From contig DJWE01000084.1 in NCBI GenBank assembly GCA_002441465.1, positions 21,366 through 47,658 of the forward strand: 26,293 nucleotides of DNA, read 5' to 3'. The notes under the pieces are model-generated. The model was not told the DNA's origin, ran no database searches, and saw only the letters and a program-made list of their open reading frames with translations. The stretch's first letter is position 1; the number at the start of each line of letters is the position of its first letter. This DNA comes from Propionibacteriaceae bacterium UBA6238. GTDB taxonomy: Bacteria; Actinomycetota; Actinomycetes; Propionibacteriales; Propionibacteriaceae. The translations under genes were made by a program, and so were the position numbers. Below, in pieces: positions 17,351-25,008 of the stretch.

Positions 17351-17366
17351 ACTGATATGTGCTCCT

Positions 17367-17711
17367 GTGTTGTCAAGGGGGCGTGGTGAGGTGGCGCCCT
17401 CCTGGTTGGGGGGCGCCACCTGGGGAAAGCTCACTTACGCGGTGGGGGGCGACTTCCACCACTGGATCTGCGCCATGTCGGTGAGCAAGAAGCAGGTCAC
17501 CCTCACCGTCCACTTCGGCGGGTTGTTGCCCGACCCGCCAGCAGCTTTTCGGGAGGGGTCCAGCACGTTCCTGCGGATGCTGGACTTCACCACCCCGGAC
17601 TCGATCGACGACCAGTTGGTCGCCGGGACGACTACCGCTGCCCTGGCTGAGTTGGACTACTTCATCGCCGACTGGAAGGCGATCTCCGCCGGAGAGCTCC
17701 CGGCGCGCTGA
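17367..17711 (+). pseudogene. 5'-truncated DUF1801-like protein gene
   Basis: The open frame codes for up to 114 residues from GTG 17367. From about residue 19 on it resembles the C-terminal two thirds of DUF1801 (YdhG-like) proteins: WGKLTYAVGGDFHHWICAMS, then KKQVTLTVHFGGLL, GSSTFLRMLDFTTPDSID and LDYFIADWKAI. The usual N-terminal helices of about 50 residues are absent; the frame is closed by a stop at 17349. The first residues are encoded by a hairpin sequence and look unrelated to the family. I read it as a remnant that lost its 5' end, though translation from GTG 17388 or further in cannot be excluded. No function is assigned. Confidence 0.5.
17389..17421. repeat. Perfect 11-bp hairpin at the broken 5' end of the DUF1801 remnant
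   Basis: AGGTGGCGCCC (17389-17399) and GGGCGCCACCT (17411-17421) are exact inverted copies around an 11-base loop. It ends one base before the first codon that matches the DUF1801 family. It may be a terminator of a lost upstream unit or part of a mobile-element end; no U-tract follows. Confidence 0.55.
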
Positions 17712-17718
17712 ACGCCGA

Positions 17719-18624
17719 TCACGGCCACGTCAGGGGCATCCGGCTGGCGAACTCCCGCACCTCACCGTCGATCGGGTCGGTGAAGGTCAACTCGCGGGCC
17801 ACCAGCCGCAGGGGGGTGGAGAAGTCGTCGCCGGTGACGTCCAGGACGTCCGGGTAGAGCGGATCGCCCAGGATCGCCAGGCCCAACCCGGCCAGCTGCA
17901 GCCGTAGCTGGTGGGTCTTGCCGGTGCGCGGGGTGAGCCGATAGCGAGCGTGGCCTCCATGGACCTCGACCAGCTCGATCAGGGTCTCGGCGTTCGGCTC
18001 GCCGTCGACGAGCAGCGCCTGCAGGCTACCCCGTGGCTTCTCGATGCGACTTACCGCCGTGCGAGGAAAGGACATGCTCGGGTCGTACGGCGCTAGCGCC
18101 TCGTAGGTCTTGTGCACCTGATGGGTGCAGAACAGCTCGGCGTACGGGCCGCGCCAGACCCGCTGGGTGGTGAAGACCACCACCCCTGCCGTCAGCCGGT
18201 CGAGGCGATGAACCGGCGCCAGCTCGGGCAGACCGAGGGTTTCACGCAGTCGCACCAGCGCGGTCTGCCGCACGTGCACCCCGCGCGGCGTAGTGGCAAG
18301 GAAGTGCGGCTTGTCGACCACCACCAGGCGCTCATCGGCATGCAATACAGCGACCTCGAACGGCACCTGAGGTTCAGCGGGCAGGTCGCGGTGGAACCAC
18401 ACCATGGTGTGCGGACGGTAGGTTTCCGTGCCGGTCCACGGGCGTCCGGCTTGATCGACGAACGCGCCCGCGGCCAGCATCTCGTCCACCGGGGCTCGGT
18501 CCGAGAGCCGGTCGCGCAGGAAATCGCGCATCGTCGCCCAGTGCGGGGCCTCTGGCAGGTTGTCCGGGGTACGCACCCAGGCAGCGTCCAGCCCGTGCCG
18601 TTGCTGCAGCGGTGAGCGAGGCAT
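17719..18624 (-). CDS. RluA-family pseudouridine synthase
   Basis: A 301-residue RluA/RluC-type enzyme that isomerises uridine to pseudouridine in rRNA or tRNA. The catalytic aspartate is Asp142 in PVHRLDRLTAGVVVF. Other family blocks are LVVVDKPHFLATTPRG, RTGKTHQLRLQLAGLGLAIL and GDPLYPD. The N-terminal 80 residues (including RDFLRDRLSDRAPVDEMLAAG) resemble the extension found in the actinobacterial RluA-like group rather than a clear S4 domain. The ATG overlaps the ctlX stop by one base (TGATG), so it is expressed from the ctlX promoter. The target base cannot be told from sequence alone. Confidence 0.88.
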   Translation of the reverse strand: MPRSPLQQRHGLDAAWVRTPDNLPEAPHWATMRDFLRDRLSDRAPVDEMLAAGAFVDQAGRPWTGTETYRPHTMVWFHRDLPAEPQVPFEVAVLHADERLVVVDKPHFLATTPRGVHVRQTALVRLRETLGLPELAPVHRLDRLTAGVVVFTTQRVWRGPYAELFCTHQVHKTYEALAPYDPSMSFPRTAVSRIEKPRGSLQALLVDGEPNAETLIELVEVHGGHARYRLTPRTGKTHQLRLQLAGLGLAILGDPLYPDVLDVTGDDFSTPLRLVARELTFTDPIDGEVREFASRMPLTWP

Positions 18625-19553
18625 CAGCGCGGCGTCAGGTGGACGCCGGCGAGCATGCAGCGCACCGAGCCTCCGGCGAGTTCGATGGTGGGGATCGGCA
18701 GCGGTAGCAGGGTGGCCGACCGCTCGATCACCGCGCGTTGCTCCGGTGTGAGGGCGTCGGCCGCACGGGCGGACAGCGCCAGAAGCCGTCCGTCGCTCCC
18801 GGTCAGCTCCATCGCGTTGCCGGCGAAGTCGGCGACCTGGTCGAAACCCAGGTCGAGCACCACGCGTCCGCTGTCGGCCAACCGCTCGGCCACCTCGGCT
18901 CTGCGGGCGTCGTCGCTGATCGCGGCCAGGCAGACCAGCGCGTACTCGGTCGCGATCGCCATCAACACGTTGGTGTGATAGATCGGCCGACCCTGTGCGT
19001 CCGCGGTGGGGAAGGCCATCGGCTCGTAGCCGAACGCGGTGCAGAAGCGCTCCAGGATGACCGGGTCTGCCCGGTGTGAGCTGGCCACGTACGCCACTCG
19101 TTCGAGGTGGTCGAACACCATCGCTCCGGTGCCTTCGAGGAACAGGTTGTCGTGCTCGAGGCCTGAGTAGTCGATCACCTCCTGCACGCGATAGACGCTC
19201 TTCAGCAGTTCGATCACGTCACCGCGGCGCTCGCGACGCCGACTCGGCGCGTACATCGGGTAGATCGCGATCCGTCCGCCGTGGTGGGTGGAGAACCAGT
19301 TGTTCGGGAACACCGAGTCTGGGGTGTCGAGCTGTCCGAAGTCGTCGAACACGTGGACGCGCACGCCGGCGGCGATGAGGGCGTCCACGCAGCCGTCGAA
19401 CTCCTCCCTGGCCAGCTGTGCGACCAGTTCGGGGGACTGTCCGGGATCCTGAGCCTGGAAGGCGTTGTCCCTGCCGGTCTCCGGATTCACCGCGAAGCAA
19501 TGAGGGCGAACCATCACGACAGCCGTGGGGGCCTGAACGGTGCGGTAGTTCAC
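18624..19553 (-). CDS. ctlX: Citrulline hydrolase / arginine-deiminase-related protein
   Basis: A 309-residue member of the guanidino-group-modifying (amidinotransferase/deiminase) superfamily, closest in my reading to CtlX, which hydrolyses citrulline to ornithine. Family blocks are VVMVRPHCFAVNPETGRDNA, SVFPNNWFSTHHGGRIAIYP, LEGTGAMVFDHLERVAYVA and the C-terminal SVRCMLAGVHL with the nucleophile Cys299. The GTG start at 19553 is fixed by GAGGAGG seven bases upstream; the open frame further upstream crosses the intergenic region. It is divergent from the ABC-F gene and coupled to the pseudouridine synthase. No arginine-pathway gene is nearby. Confidence 0.82.
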   Translation of the reverse strand: MNYRTVQAPTAVVMVRPHCFAVNPETGRDNAFQAQDPGQSPELVAQLAREEFDGCVDALIAAGVRVHVFDDFGQLDTPDSVFPNNWFSTHHGGRIAIYPMYAPSRRRERRGDVIELLKSVYRVQEVIDYSGLEHDNLFLEGTGAMVFDHLERVAYVASSHRADPVILERFCTAFGYEPMAFPTADAQGRPIYHTNVLMAIATEYALVCLAAISDDARRAEVAERLADSGRVVLDLGFDQVADFAGNAMELTGSDGRLLALSARAADALTPEQRAVIERSATLLPLPIPTIELAGGSVRCMLAGVHLTPR

Positions 19554-19663
19554 TGCGATCCTCCTCGCGGCCAGCATAGGGTTCGACGCCGGCCCCCGGA
19601 CGCGAAGCGGTGGCCTGGGTGCGTCCGTCGGTTGCGGCCAACCTCGGGTAACCTTGCCGGGCG

Positions 19664-21262
19664 ATGTTGGTGGCACGAGAGCTTGAGGTGCGGGCGGGAG
19701 CCCGCCTTTTGTTGTCCCCGGTTTCTTTCCAGGTGGCCACCGGAGACAAGATCGGCCTCGTCGGGCGCAACGGCGCGGGCAAGACCACCCTCACTCGGAT
19801 CCTCGCCGGGGAGTCGCTGCCCGCCGCGGGGACGGTGAACCGCTCCGGTCAGATCGGCTACCTCCCGCAGGATCCACGCACCGGCGATCTCGACCAGCTG
19901 GCCAGGGATCGCATCCTGTCCGCGCGCGGCCTCGACCAGATCCTGCGCCGGCTGAACACGTATTCGTTCGCGATGGCCAGCGAGGAGGGGGAGGCTCAGG
20001 CCAAGGCGATGGCGTCCTATACCCGTGCGGAGGCGGAACTCACCGCAGCCGGCGGTTACGCCGCCGAATCCGAGGCGGCCCGGATCGCAGCCAACCTGGG
20101 CCTGCCCGACCGCGTGCTCACCCAGGAACTGCGGACGCTCTCCGGCGGCCAGCGTCGGCGTGTGGAACTGGCCCGGATCCTGTTCTCCGGCGCGGACAAC
20201 CTGCTCCTCGACGAGCCGACCAACCACCTGGACGCCGATTCGGTCGTCTGGCTCCGCGAGTACCTCCGTGGCTACAAGGGGGGTCTCATCGTCATCAGCC
20301 ACGACGTCGAGATGCTCGATTCCGTCGTCAACAAGGTCTACCACCTCGACGCGAACCGCTCGGCGCTCGACGTCTACAACATGGGGTGGAAGACCTACCT
20401 CCAGCAACGTGAGACCGACGAGCGGCGCCGCAAGCGGGAGCTGGCCAACGCCCAGAAGAAGGCGAGCGCGCTGCTGGCCCAGGCCGACAAGATGCGAGCC
20501 AAGGCGACGAAGGCGACCGCGGCCCAGAACATGGCCAAGCGGGCGGAGCGGCTGCTGGCAGGTGTCGAGGGGGAGCGGGCCCAGGACAAGGTCGCCAAGC
20601 TGCGCTTCCCCAAGCCCGACCCGTGCGGCAAGACTCCGCTGCGCGCTTCCGGGTTGTCCCGGTCGTACGGCTCGCTGGAGGTGTTCACCGACGTCGACCT
20701 GGCCATCGACCGGGGGAGCAAGGTCGTCGTGCTCGGCCTGAACGGCGCCGGGAAGACGACCCTGCTGCGGATGCTCGCCGGGGTCGACGCGCCGGACACG
20801 GGTGAGGTGGAGCCGGGCCACGGGCTCAAGCTGGGCTACTACGCCCAGGAGCACGAGAACCTCGACGTCGACCGGTCGGTGCTGCAGAACATGAAGTCGG
20901 CGGCCCCGCAGCTCGGGGAGACGGACGTCCGGAAGGTGCTGGGGTCCTTCCTCTTTTCGGGGGACGACGTGGACAAGCCCGCTGGCGTCCTCTCCGGCGG
21001 CGAGAAGACCCGTCTGTCCCTGGCGATGCTCGTCGTCTCGGCGGCGAACGTCCTCCTGCTCGACGAGCCGACGAACAACCTCGACCCGGCGTCTCGTGCC
21101 GAGATCCTCGGCGCCCTCGCCACCTACGAGGGTGCGGTGGTCCTGGTGACCCATGACGAGGGGGCGGTCGACGCGCTGGAGCCCGAGCGGATCCTCCTCC
21201 TGCCCGACGGGGTCGAGGACCTCTGGGGCCCCGACTACAAGGACCTCATCGCCCTGGCGTGA
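19664..21262 (+). CDS. ABC-F family ATPase
   Basis: A 532-residue soluble protein with two ABC domains joined by a charged linker and no membrane segment. The first domain has GRNGAGKTT (34-42), LSGGQRRRVELA and LLLDEPTNHLDADS. The linker (RRRKRELANAQKKASALLAQ and on) is helical and basic. The second domain has GLNGAGKTT, LSGGEKTRLSLA and LLLDEPTNNLDP. ABC-F proteins bind the ribosomal E site and act in translation or antibiotic protection rather than transport. An ABC-F gene also lies downstream of the suf genes in M. tuberculosis (Rv1473). The ATG at 19664 has no strong Shine-Dalgarno; TAACCT stands nine bases upstream, so a very short leader is possible. Codon choice seems to shift toward CTC within and after this gene. 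Confidence 0.9.
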   Translation: MLVARELEVRAGARLLLSPVSFQVATGDKIGLVGRNGAGKTTLTRILAGESLPAAGTVNRSGQIGYLPQDPRTGDLDQLARDRILSARGLDQILRRLNTYSFAMASEEGEAQAKAMASYTRAEAELTAAGGYAAESEAARIAANLGLPDRVLTQELRTLSGGQRRRVELARILFSGADNLLLDEPTNHLDADSVVWLREYLRGYKGGLIVISHDVEMLDSVVNKVYHLDANRSALDVYNMGWKTYLQQRETDERRRKRELANAQKKASALLAQADKMRAKATKATAAQNMAKRAERLLAGVEGERAQDKVAKLRFPKPDPCGKTPLRASGLSRSYGSLEVFTDVDLAIDRGSKVVVLGLNGAGKTTLLRMLAGVDAPDTGEVEPGHGLKLGYYAQEHENLDVDRSVLQNMKSAAPQLGETDVRKVLGSFLFSGDDVDKPAGVLSGGEKTRLSLAMLVVSAANVLLLDEPTNNLDPASRAEILGALATYEGAVVLVTHDEGAVDALEPERILLLPDGVEDLWGPDYKDLIALA

Positions 21263-21341
21263 TGCGTGCATAAGCAGACGTCATCATCCACATAATGGAT
21301 TGTTATTGTATCTGGCGGTGCTCCGCCCGACACTGAAGGGC

Positions 21342-21527
21342 ATGCCGACCTACCACCTCGCGTGCCCGTACTGCGGAGGGGATGACCTCAGCCCCTTCCC
21401 GGACCCGATGTCCGCGTGGTCGTGCCTGACCTGCCTCCGGGTGCTCCGTGTCGAGCTCGTGCAGCCGGCCTCGGTCACCGGATGGGGGATCCTGCGCGCC
21501 TTGGGTCCTGCCGCGGCCGCTGCCTGA
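21342..21527 (+). CDS. Small zinc-ribbon protein
   Basis: A 61-residue protein with two CxxC pairs, CPYCGGDDL near the N-terminus and CLTC 16 residues later in SAWSCLTCLRVLRVELV. This is a rubredoxin-like or zinc-ribbon arrangement. Similar short actinobacterial proteins are sometimes labelled as insertion element proteins because of a resemblance to the zinc ribbon of IS1 InsA; there is no transposase here. The ATG at 21342 follows GAAGGG. The 79-bp upstream gap is AT-rich for this window (TAATGGATTGTTATTGTATC) and probably holds its promoter. Function is unknown. Confidence 0.6.
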   Translation: MPTYHLACPYCGGDDLSPFPDPMSAWSCLTCLRVLRVELVQPASVTGWGILRALGPAAAAA

Positions 21528-21656
21528 GGGCCGACCCCAGGGGGGTTTACCCGGCGTGAAGAGCGCGCCGAGCGGCATACGGGCACCGGTCCCGCCACCC
21601 CCGGGAATCGTTGTCCCCGGCTTGCGGTTGGATCGGAGGACGAAGGAGGTCCCGTC

Positions 21657-23576
21657 TTGGGGATGCAGCCGTGGATGATGATGCGCTCGATGTCGCGCGA
21701 CCGAAGTGTCGCCGAGCGCACCCTCGCTCCGGGAACCCGACGGCGGGTCATGTCCTACGCCGCCCCCTACCGATCGTCCATCCTGGCCTTCCTGGGCGTC
21801 GTCATCGTCAACTCGGTCCTCGTCGTCACGGTCCCCCTGCTGATCAAGTCCCTCGTCGATGACGGGGTGATCCCGAAGGACTCCGGTGTCGTCGTCCGCC
21901 TGGCTCTCGTGGTGGCCGGCATCGCGGTGCTCGACGCCGTGCTCAGCGTGGTCCAGCGGTGGTTCTCCGCGCGCATCGGTGAGGGCCTGATCAAGGATCT
22001 GCGCACCGAGGTGTTCGGCCACGTGCTGCGACAGCCCATCGCCTTCTTCACCCGCGCCCAGACCGGCTCCCTCGTCTCGCGACTCAACAGCGACGTCATC
22101 GGGGCCCAGCAGGCCTTCACGAGCGTCCTGTCCAACGTGGTCAGCAACATCGTGTCGGTCATCCTCGTCGTGGGAGCCATGCTCGCGCTGTCGTGGCAGC
22201 TCACCCTGGGTGCGCTGCTGCTGGTGCCCCTGTTCCTGCTGCCCGCCAAGGTCATGGGTCGGCGGCTGGCCGCCCTGGCCTCGCGTCAGATGACTCTCAA
22301 CGCCGACATCGGGACGCGCATGACGGAGCGGTTCAACGTCGCAGGAGCTCTCCTCGTCAAGCTCTTCGGTGACCCGCGTCGCGAGGAGGCGGAATACGAC
22401 GAGCGGGCGACCAACGTGCGCGACGTCGGCATCCAGATCGCCCTCAACCGCACCCTCTTCATGGCGTCGCTCACGCTCGTCGCGGCTCTCGCCACGGCGA
22501 TGATCTACGGTTTCGGCGGCCTCATGGCGGTGAGCGGCTCTCTCTCGGTCGGGACGCTCCTCGCTCTCGCCGCCCTGCTGGCGCGGCTCTACGGGCCGCT
22601 GACATCCCTGTCCAACGTCCGCGTCGACATCATGACGGCCCTCATCTCGTTCGAGCGGGTCTTCGAGGTGCTCGACCTCAAGCCCCTCGTCGACGAGCGA
22701 CCCGGTGCCGTGCCCCTGCCGGCCGGGCCCCTCGGCGTCGAGCTCGACGGGGTGTCCTTCCGGTATCCCTCAGCCGACGACGTGTCACTGGCCTCCCTCG
22801 AGTCGACGGCCAGTGGGGACCGACGCGCCGGCGGACCGGTCCTGCACGACATCAACCTCACGGTCGAGCCGGGCCAGCTCATCGCCCTCGTCGGCCCCTC
22901 CGGCGCCGGCAAGACGACTCTCACGTCGCTGGTGAGCCGCCTGTACGACCCCACCTCGGGTGCGGTTCGGATCGGCGGGCTCGACCTCAGGGACGTCACC
23001 ATGTCCTCGCTCCGCAGCCGGGTCGGCGTCGTCACCCAGGAGGCGCACCTCTTCCACGACACGATCCGGGCCAACCTGCTCTACGCGCGTCCCGAGGCGA
23101 CCGAGCAGGAGATGGCCCTGGTGCTGCGCTCCGCACAGATCAGTGACCTCGTCGACGACCTCCCCGAGGGCCTCGACACCGTCGTCGGCGACCGGGGCCA
23201 TCGGCTGAGCGGCGGTGAGAAGCAGCGCCTCGCCATCGCGAGACTGCTCCTCAAGGCTCCCGACATCGTCGTCCTCGACGAGGCGACCGCCCACCTCGAC
23301 TCCGAATCCGAGGTCGCCGTGCAGCGGGCCCTCGACGCGGCCCTCGCCGGCCGAACCTCCATCGTCATCGCCCACCGTCTCTCGACCATCCGCCAAGCCG
23401 ACCTCATCGTCGTGCTCGACCACGGACGCGTCGTCGAGACCGGCCGCCACCTGAAGCTCCTCGCCGCTGGGGGACTCTACGCGGACCTCCATGCCACCCA
23501 GTTCGCGGACTCGCCGCGCACGGCCGCAGAGCGGCGCGAGGCGGTCGTCCTGCCCACCGGACCGGCTTTGGCCTGA
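21657..23576 (+). CDS. ABC transporter half-exporter (fused membrane and ATPase domains)
   Basis: A 639-residue type IV (MsbA/LmrA-like) exporter subunit. Residues 1-330 form a six-helix membrane domain, with YAAPYRSSILAFLGVVIVNS as the first helix region and FFTRAQTGSLVSRLNSDV in the first long loop. The ATPase domain has Walker A GPSGAGKTT (Lys419), VVTQEAHLFHDTIRANL, signature LSGGEKQRLAIARL, Walker B IVVLDEATAHLDSES and H-loop IAHRLSTIRQAD. A stretch of about 20 residues after FRYPSADD (LASLESTASGDRRAGG) is longer than usual. I use TTG 21657 because AAGGAGG ends seven bases before it; ATG 21663 is the alternative. It may act as a homodimer, as no second half-transporter is adjacent. The 129 bases before it hold no gene. 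Confidence 0.92.
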   Translation: MGMQPWMMMRSMSRDRSVAERTLAPGTRRRVMSYAAPYRSSILAFLGVVIVNSVLVVTVPLLIKSLVDDGVIPKDSGVVVRLALVVAGIAVLDAVLSVVQRWFSARIGEGLIKDLRTEVFGHVLRQPIAFFTRAQTGSLVSRLNSDVIGAQQAFTSVLSNVVSNIVSVILVVGAMLALSWQLTLGALLLVPLFLLPAKVMGRRLAALASRQMTLNADIGTRMTERFNVAGALLVKLFGDPRREEAEYDERATNVRDVGIQIALNRTLFMASLTLVAALATAMIYGFGGLMAVSGSLSVGTLLALAALLARLYGPLTSLSNVRVDIMTALISFERVFEVLDLKPLVDERPGAVPLPAGPLGVELDGVSFRYPSADDVSLASLESTASGDRRAGGPVLHDINLTVEPGQLIALVGPSGAGKTTLTSLVSRLYDPTSGAVRIGGLDLRDVTMSSLRSRVGVVTQEAHLFHDTIRANLLYARPEATEQEMALVLRSAQISDLVDDLPEGLDTVVGDRGHRLSGGEKQRLAIARLLLKAPDIVVLDEATAHLDSESEVAVQRALDAALAGRTSIVIAHRLSTIRQADLIVVLDHGRVVETGRHLKLLAAGGLYADLHATQFADSPRTAAERREAVVLPTGPALA

Positions 23577-23599
23577 GTGCGAGCAGGACCGCCCTGGCC

Positions 23600-23611
23600 T
23601 AGTCTGGTGGG
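23600..23611 (+). promoter_or_regulatory. Candidate leaderless -10 box of the DinB-like gene
   Basis: TAGTCT (23600-23605) fits TANNNT and is followed by six bases and then the ATG at 23612. This places the expected transcription start on the start codon. GGTGGG between them is the only purine-rich stretch and is too close for a Shine-Dalgarno. Motif match only. Confidence 0.5.
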
Positions 23612-24124
23612 ATGTCCTCGGACCCGACGGCGATGGCCCCCACGACGTTCCACGCGCCGCTCCGGACGCAGCTCGAGGCGTTCCTCGACGACCATCGGTC
23701 CCGGCTGAACGCCTGCCTCCTCGACCTCAGCGAGGAAGAGGCCCGGAGGAGTCTTGTGCCCTCGAGGACCACGCTGCTCGGGCTCGTCAAGCATGCCGCC
23801 TTCGTCGAGAGGGTGTGGTTCGACGAGGCGGTCACCGGCCGGACCCGTAGCGAGATCGGCATCCCCGCGAACCCCGACGAGTCCTTCGTGCTGCAACCGG
23901 CAGACACCATCGACAGCGTCCGTCGCGCCCACGCCGAGGCGTGTCAGGCATCTCGCGAAGCGGTCGCCGACCTCGGTCTGGACGACGTCGTGACCGGCAA
24001 CCGCCGGGGGCCGCTGCCGCTCCGGTGGGTCCTGCTCCACGTGCTGCGCGAGCTCGCCCAGCACGGCGGCCATGCGGACATCCTCCGGGAGCAGATCCTG
24101 GCCAGCCGACCTGAGCGGACCTGA
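23612..24124 (+). CDS. DinB-like (DUF664) protein
   Basis: A 170-residue four-helix-bundle protein of the DinB/DUF664 group, related to mycothiol-dependent metalloenzymes. Likely metal ligands are the histidine in LLGLVKHAAFVERVWFDE and two histidines in ELAQHGGHADILREQI near the C-terminus, the usual three-His pattern. The start ATG 23612 is supported by a leaderless-type -10 box; an ATG six codons in (MAPTTFHAPL) is an alternative. It converges on the SURF1 gene. The substrate is unknown; proteins of this group may be thiol transferases or hydrolases. Confidence 0.8.
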   Translation: MSSDPTAMAPTTFHAPLRTQLEAFLDDHRSRLNACLLDLSEEEARRSLVPSRTTLLGLVKHAAFVERVWFDEAVTGRTRSEIGIPANPDESFVLQPADTIDSVRRAHAEACQASREAVADLGLDDVVTGNRRGPLPLRWVLLHVLRELAQHGGHADILREQILASRPERT

Positions 24125-24150
24125 GCCGGCCTGAGCCGGCCTGACTCCAG
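24111..24150. repeat. 10-bp tandem repeat over the DinB stop codon
   Basis: CTGAGCGGAC, CTGAGCCGGC, CTGAGCCGGC and CTGACTCCAG follow one another at 24111-24150, so two exact and two partial copies. The DinB stop codon is in the second copy. Because 10 is not a multiple of 3, each copy offers a TGA in a different frame. Confidence 0.65.
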
Positions 24151-24175
24151 CTGGTCCGTCCTTGGGCCGAGGCCC

Positions 24176-24976
24176 TCAGGCGTCCTCTTCGTCCCAGATC
24201 CGCACCTTCTTCGGCTTCGGTGCCGCCGCGCCCGTGCCGTCTGCAGCTTGGATCACCTGCCGGCGGATGGCGAAGAACACGAAGGCCAGGCCGCCCGGCA
24301 TCGTGAGCCACCACTGGAACGCGTAGGCCTGGTGCGGGCCCAGCCCCTCGTCCGGACGGGGCAGGAGTGACACGGGGTTGCGGCCCGCCGGGGGCGACGG
24401 GGTCTGCGAACCGAGGACGACGTAGACGTCGAGCGCGCTGAGCGACGGCACCCGCTCCCGGGCGTCGTCGATGCTGATGCTCGCGAGCTGGGGAGCCGGC
24501 AGGTTCCGGCCGAGGTCCGGCTCGGCGGTCCGCAGCCAACCGACGATCTGGACGGGGCCGGTCGGCGCGGGGTCGGCTGCGGGGGTGGTCTCCGCGTCGC
24601 GGGAGTTGGGGACCCAGCCGCGGTCGACGAGGAGCGTGGCGTCCTCGGTGACGAAGGGCGTGAGCACCTCGAAGCCGACGGTGCGTTCCCGCGTCCGGTT
24701 GCGCACCAGCTGGTCGGACTGCGGAACGTAGGTTCCTCGGAGGACCACCTTGGTCCACTGGTCGGCGGGTGCCAGGTCCGTGCCGACGGCGGTGGGCAGG
24801 ACGGCGGTCAGGGGGACCGCTGGGGCGTCGTAGTTCTCCTCGATGGCCGTCACCTTGGTGCGCTGCTCGACGTGTCGACTCCACTGCCAGGACCCGAGCG
24901 TCCAGCAGGCGATGCCGAAGAGGATGGCGACAACGGTCATGAGAAGCCATCGAGGAGTGAGCCAGAGCCGGAGCAC
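24176..24976 (-). CDS. SURF1-family cytochrome oxidase assembly protein
   Basis: A 266-residue SURF1 protein, a membrane factor that helps insert heme A into cytochrome c oxidase. The layout is one helix near each end (WLLMTVVAILFGIACWTLGS and MPGGLAFVFFAIRRQ) with a large extracytoplasmic domain between. Family blocks are LGSWQWSRH, VLLRGTYVP-like VVLRGTYVPQSDQLVRNRT, LVDRGWVPN and YAFQWWLTMPGG. The GTG start at 24974-24976 gives the family N-terminus MLRLWLTPRW; there is no Shine-Dalgarno, but TAGCGT stands six bases upstream. It is divergent from moaA with only 32 bases between the start codons. It fits functionally with ctaB and ctaA at the other end of the window. Confidence 0.9.
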   Translation of the reverse strand: MLRLWLTPRWLLMTVVAILFGIACWTLGSWQWSRHVEQRTKVTAIEENYDAPAVPLTAVLPTAVGTDLAPADQWTKVVLRGTYVPQSDQLVRNRTRERTVGFEVLTPFVTEDATLLVDRGWVPNSRDAETTPAADPAPTGPVQIVGWLRTAEPDLGRNLPAPQLASISIDDARERVPSLSALDVYVVLGSQTPSPPAGRNPVSLLPRPDEGLGPHQAYAFQWWLTMPGGLAFVFFAIRRQVIQAADGTGAAAPKPKKVRIWDEEDA

Positions 24977-24982
24977 GGCACG

Positions 24983-25001
24983 ACGCTACTCGGCTTACAG
25001 T
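24983..25001. promoter_or_regulatory. Compact divergent leaderless promoter between SURF1 and moaA
   Basis: On the minus strand TAGCGT (24983-24988) is followed by six bases and the SURF1 GTG. On the plus strand TACAGT (24996-25001) is followed by seven bases and the moaA ATG at 25009. The two start codons are separated by 32 bases and the two -10 candidates by seven. Any -35 contact for each promoter must fall in or next to the other gene. Neither gene has a Shine-Dalgarno, which supports leaderless starts. Confidence 0.6.
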
Positions 25002-25008
25002 GGTGGTC

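Noticed and set aside
19550..21271. A 573-codon minus-strand frame opposite the ABC-F gene
   Set aside because: No recognisable domain and the sense frame has two full ABC motif sets. It also crosses the ctlX promoter region.
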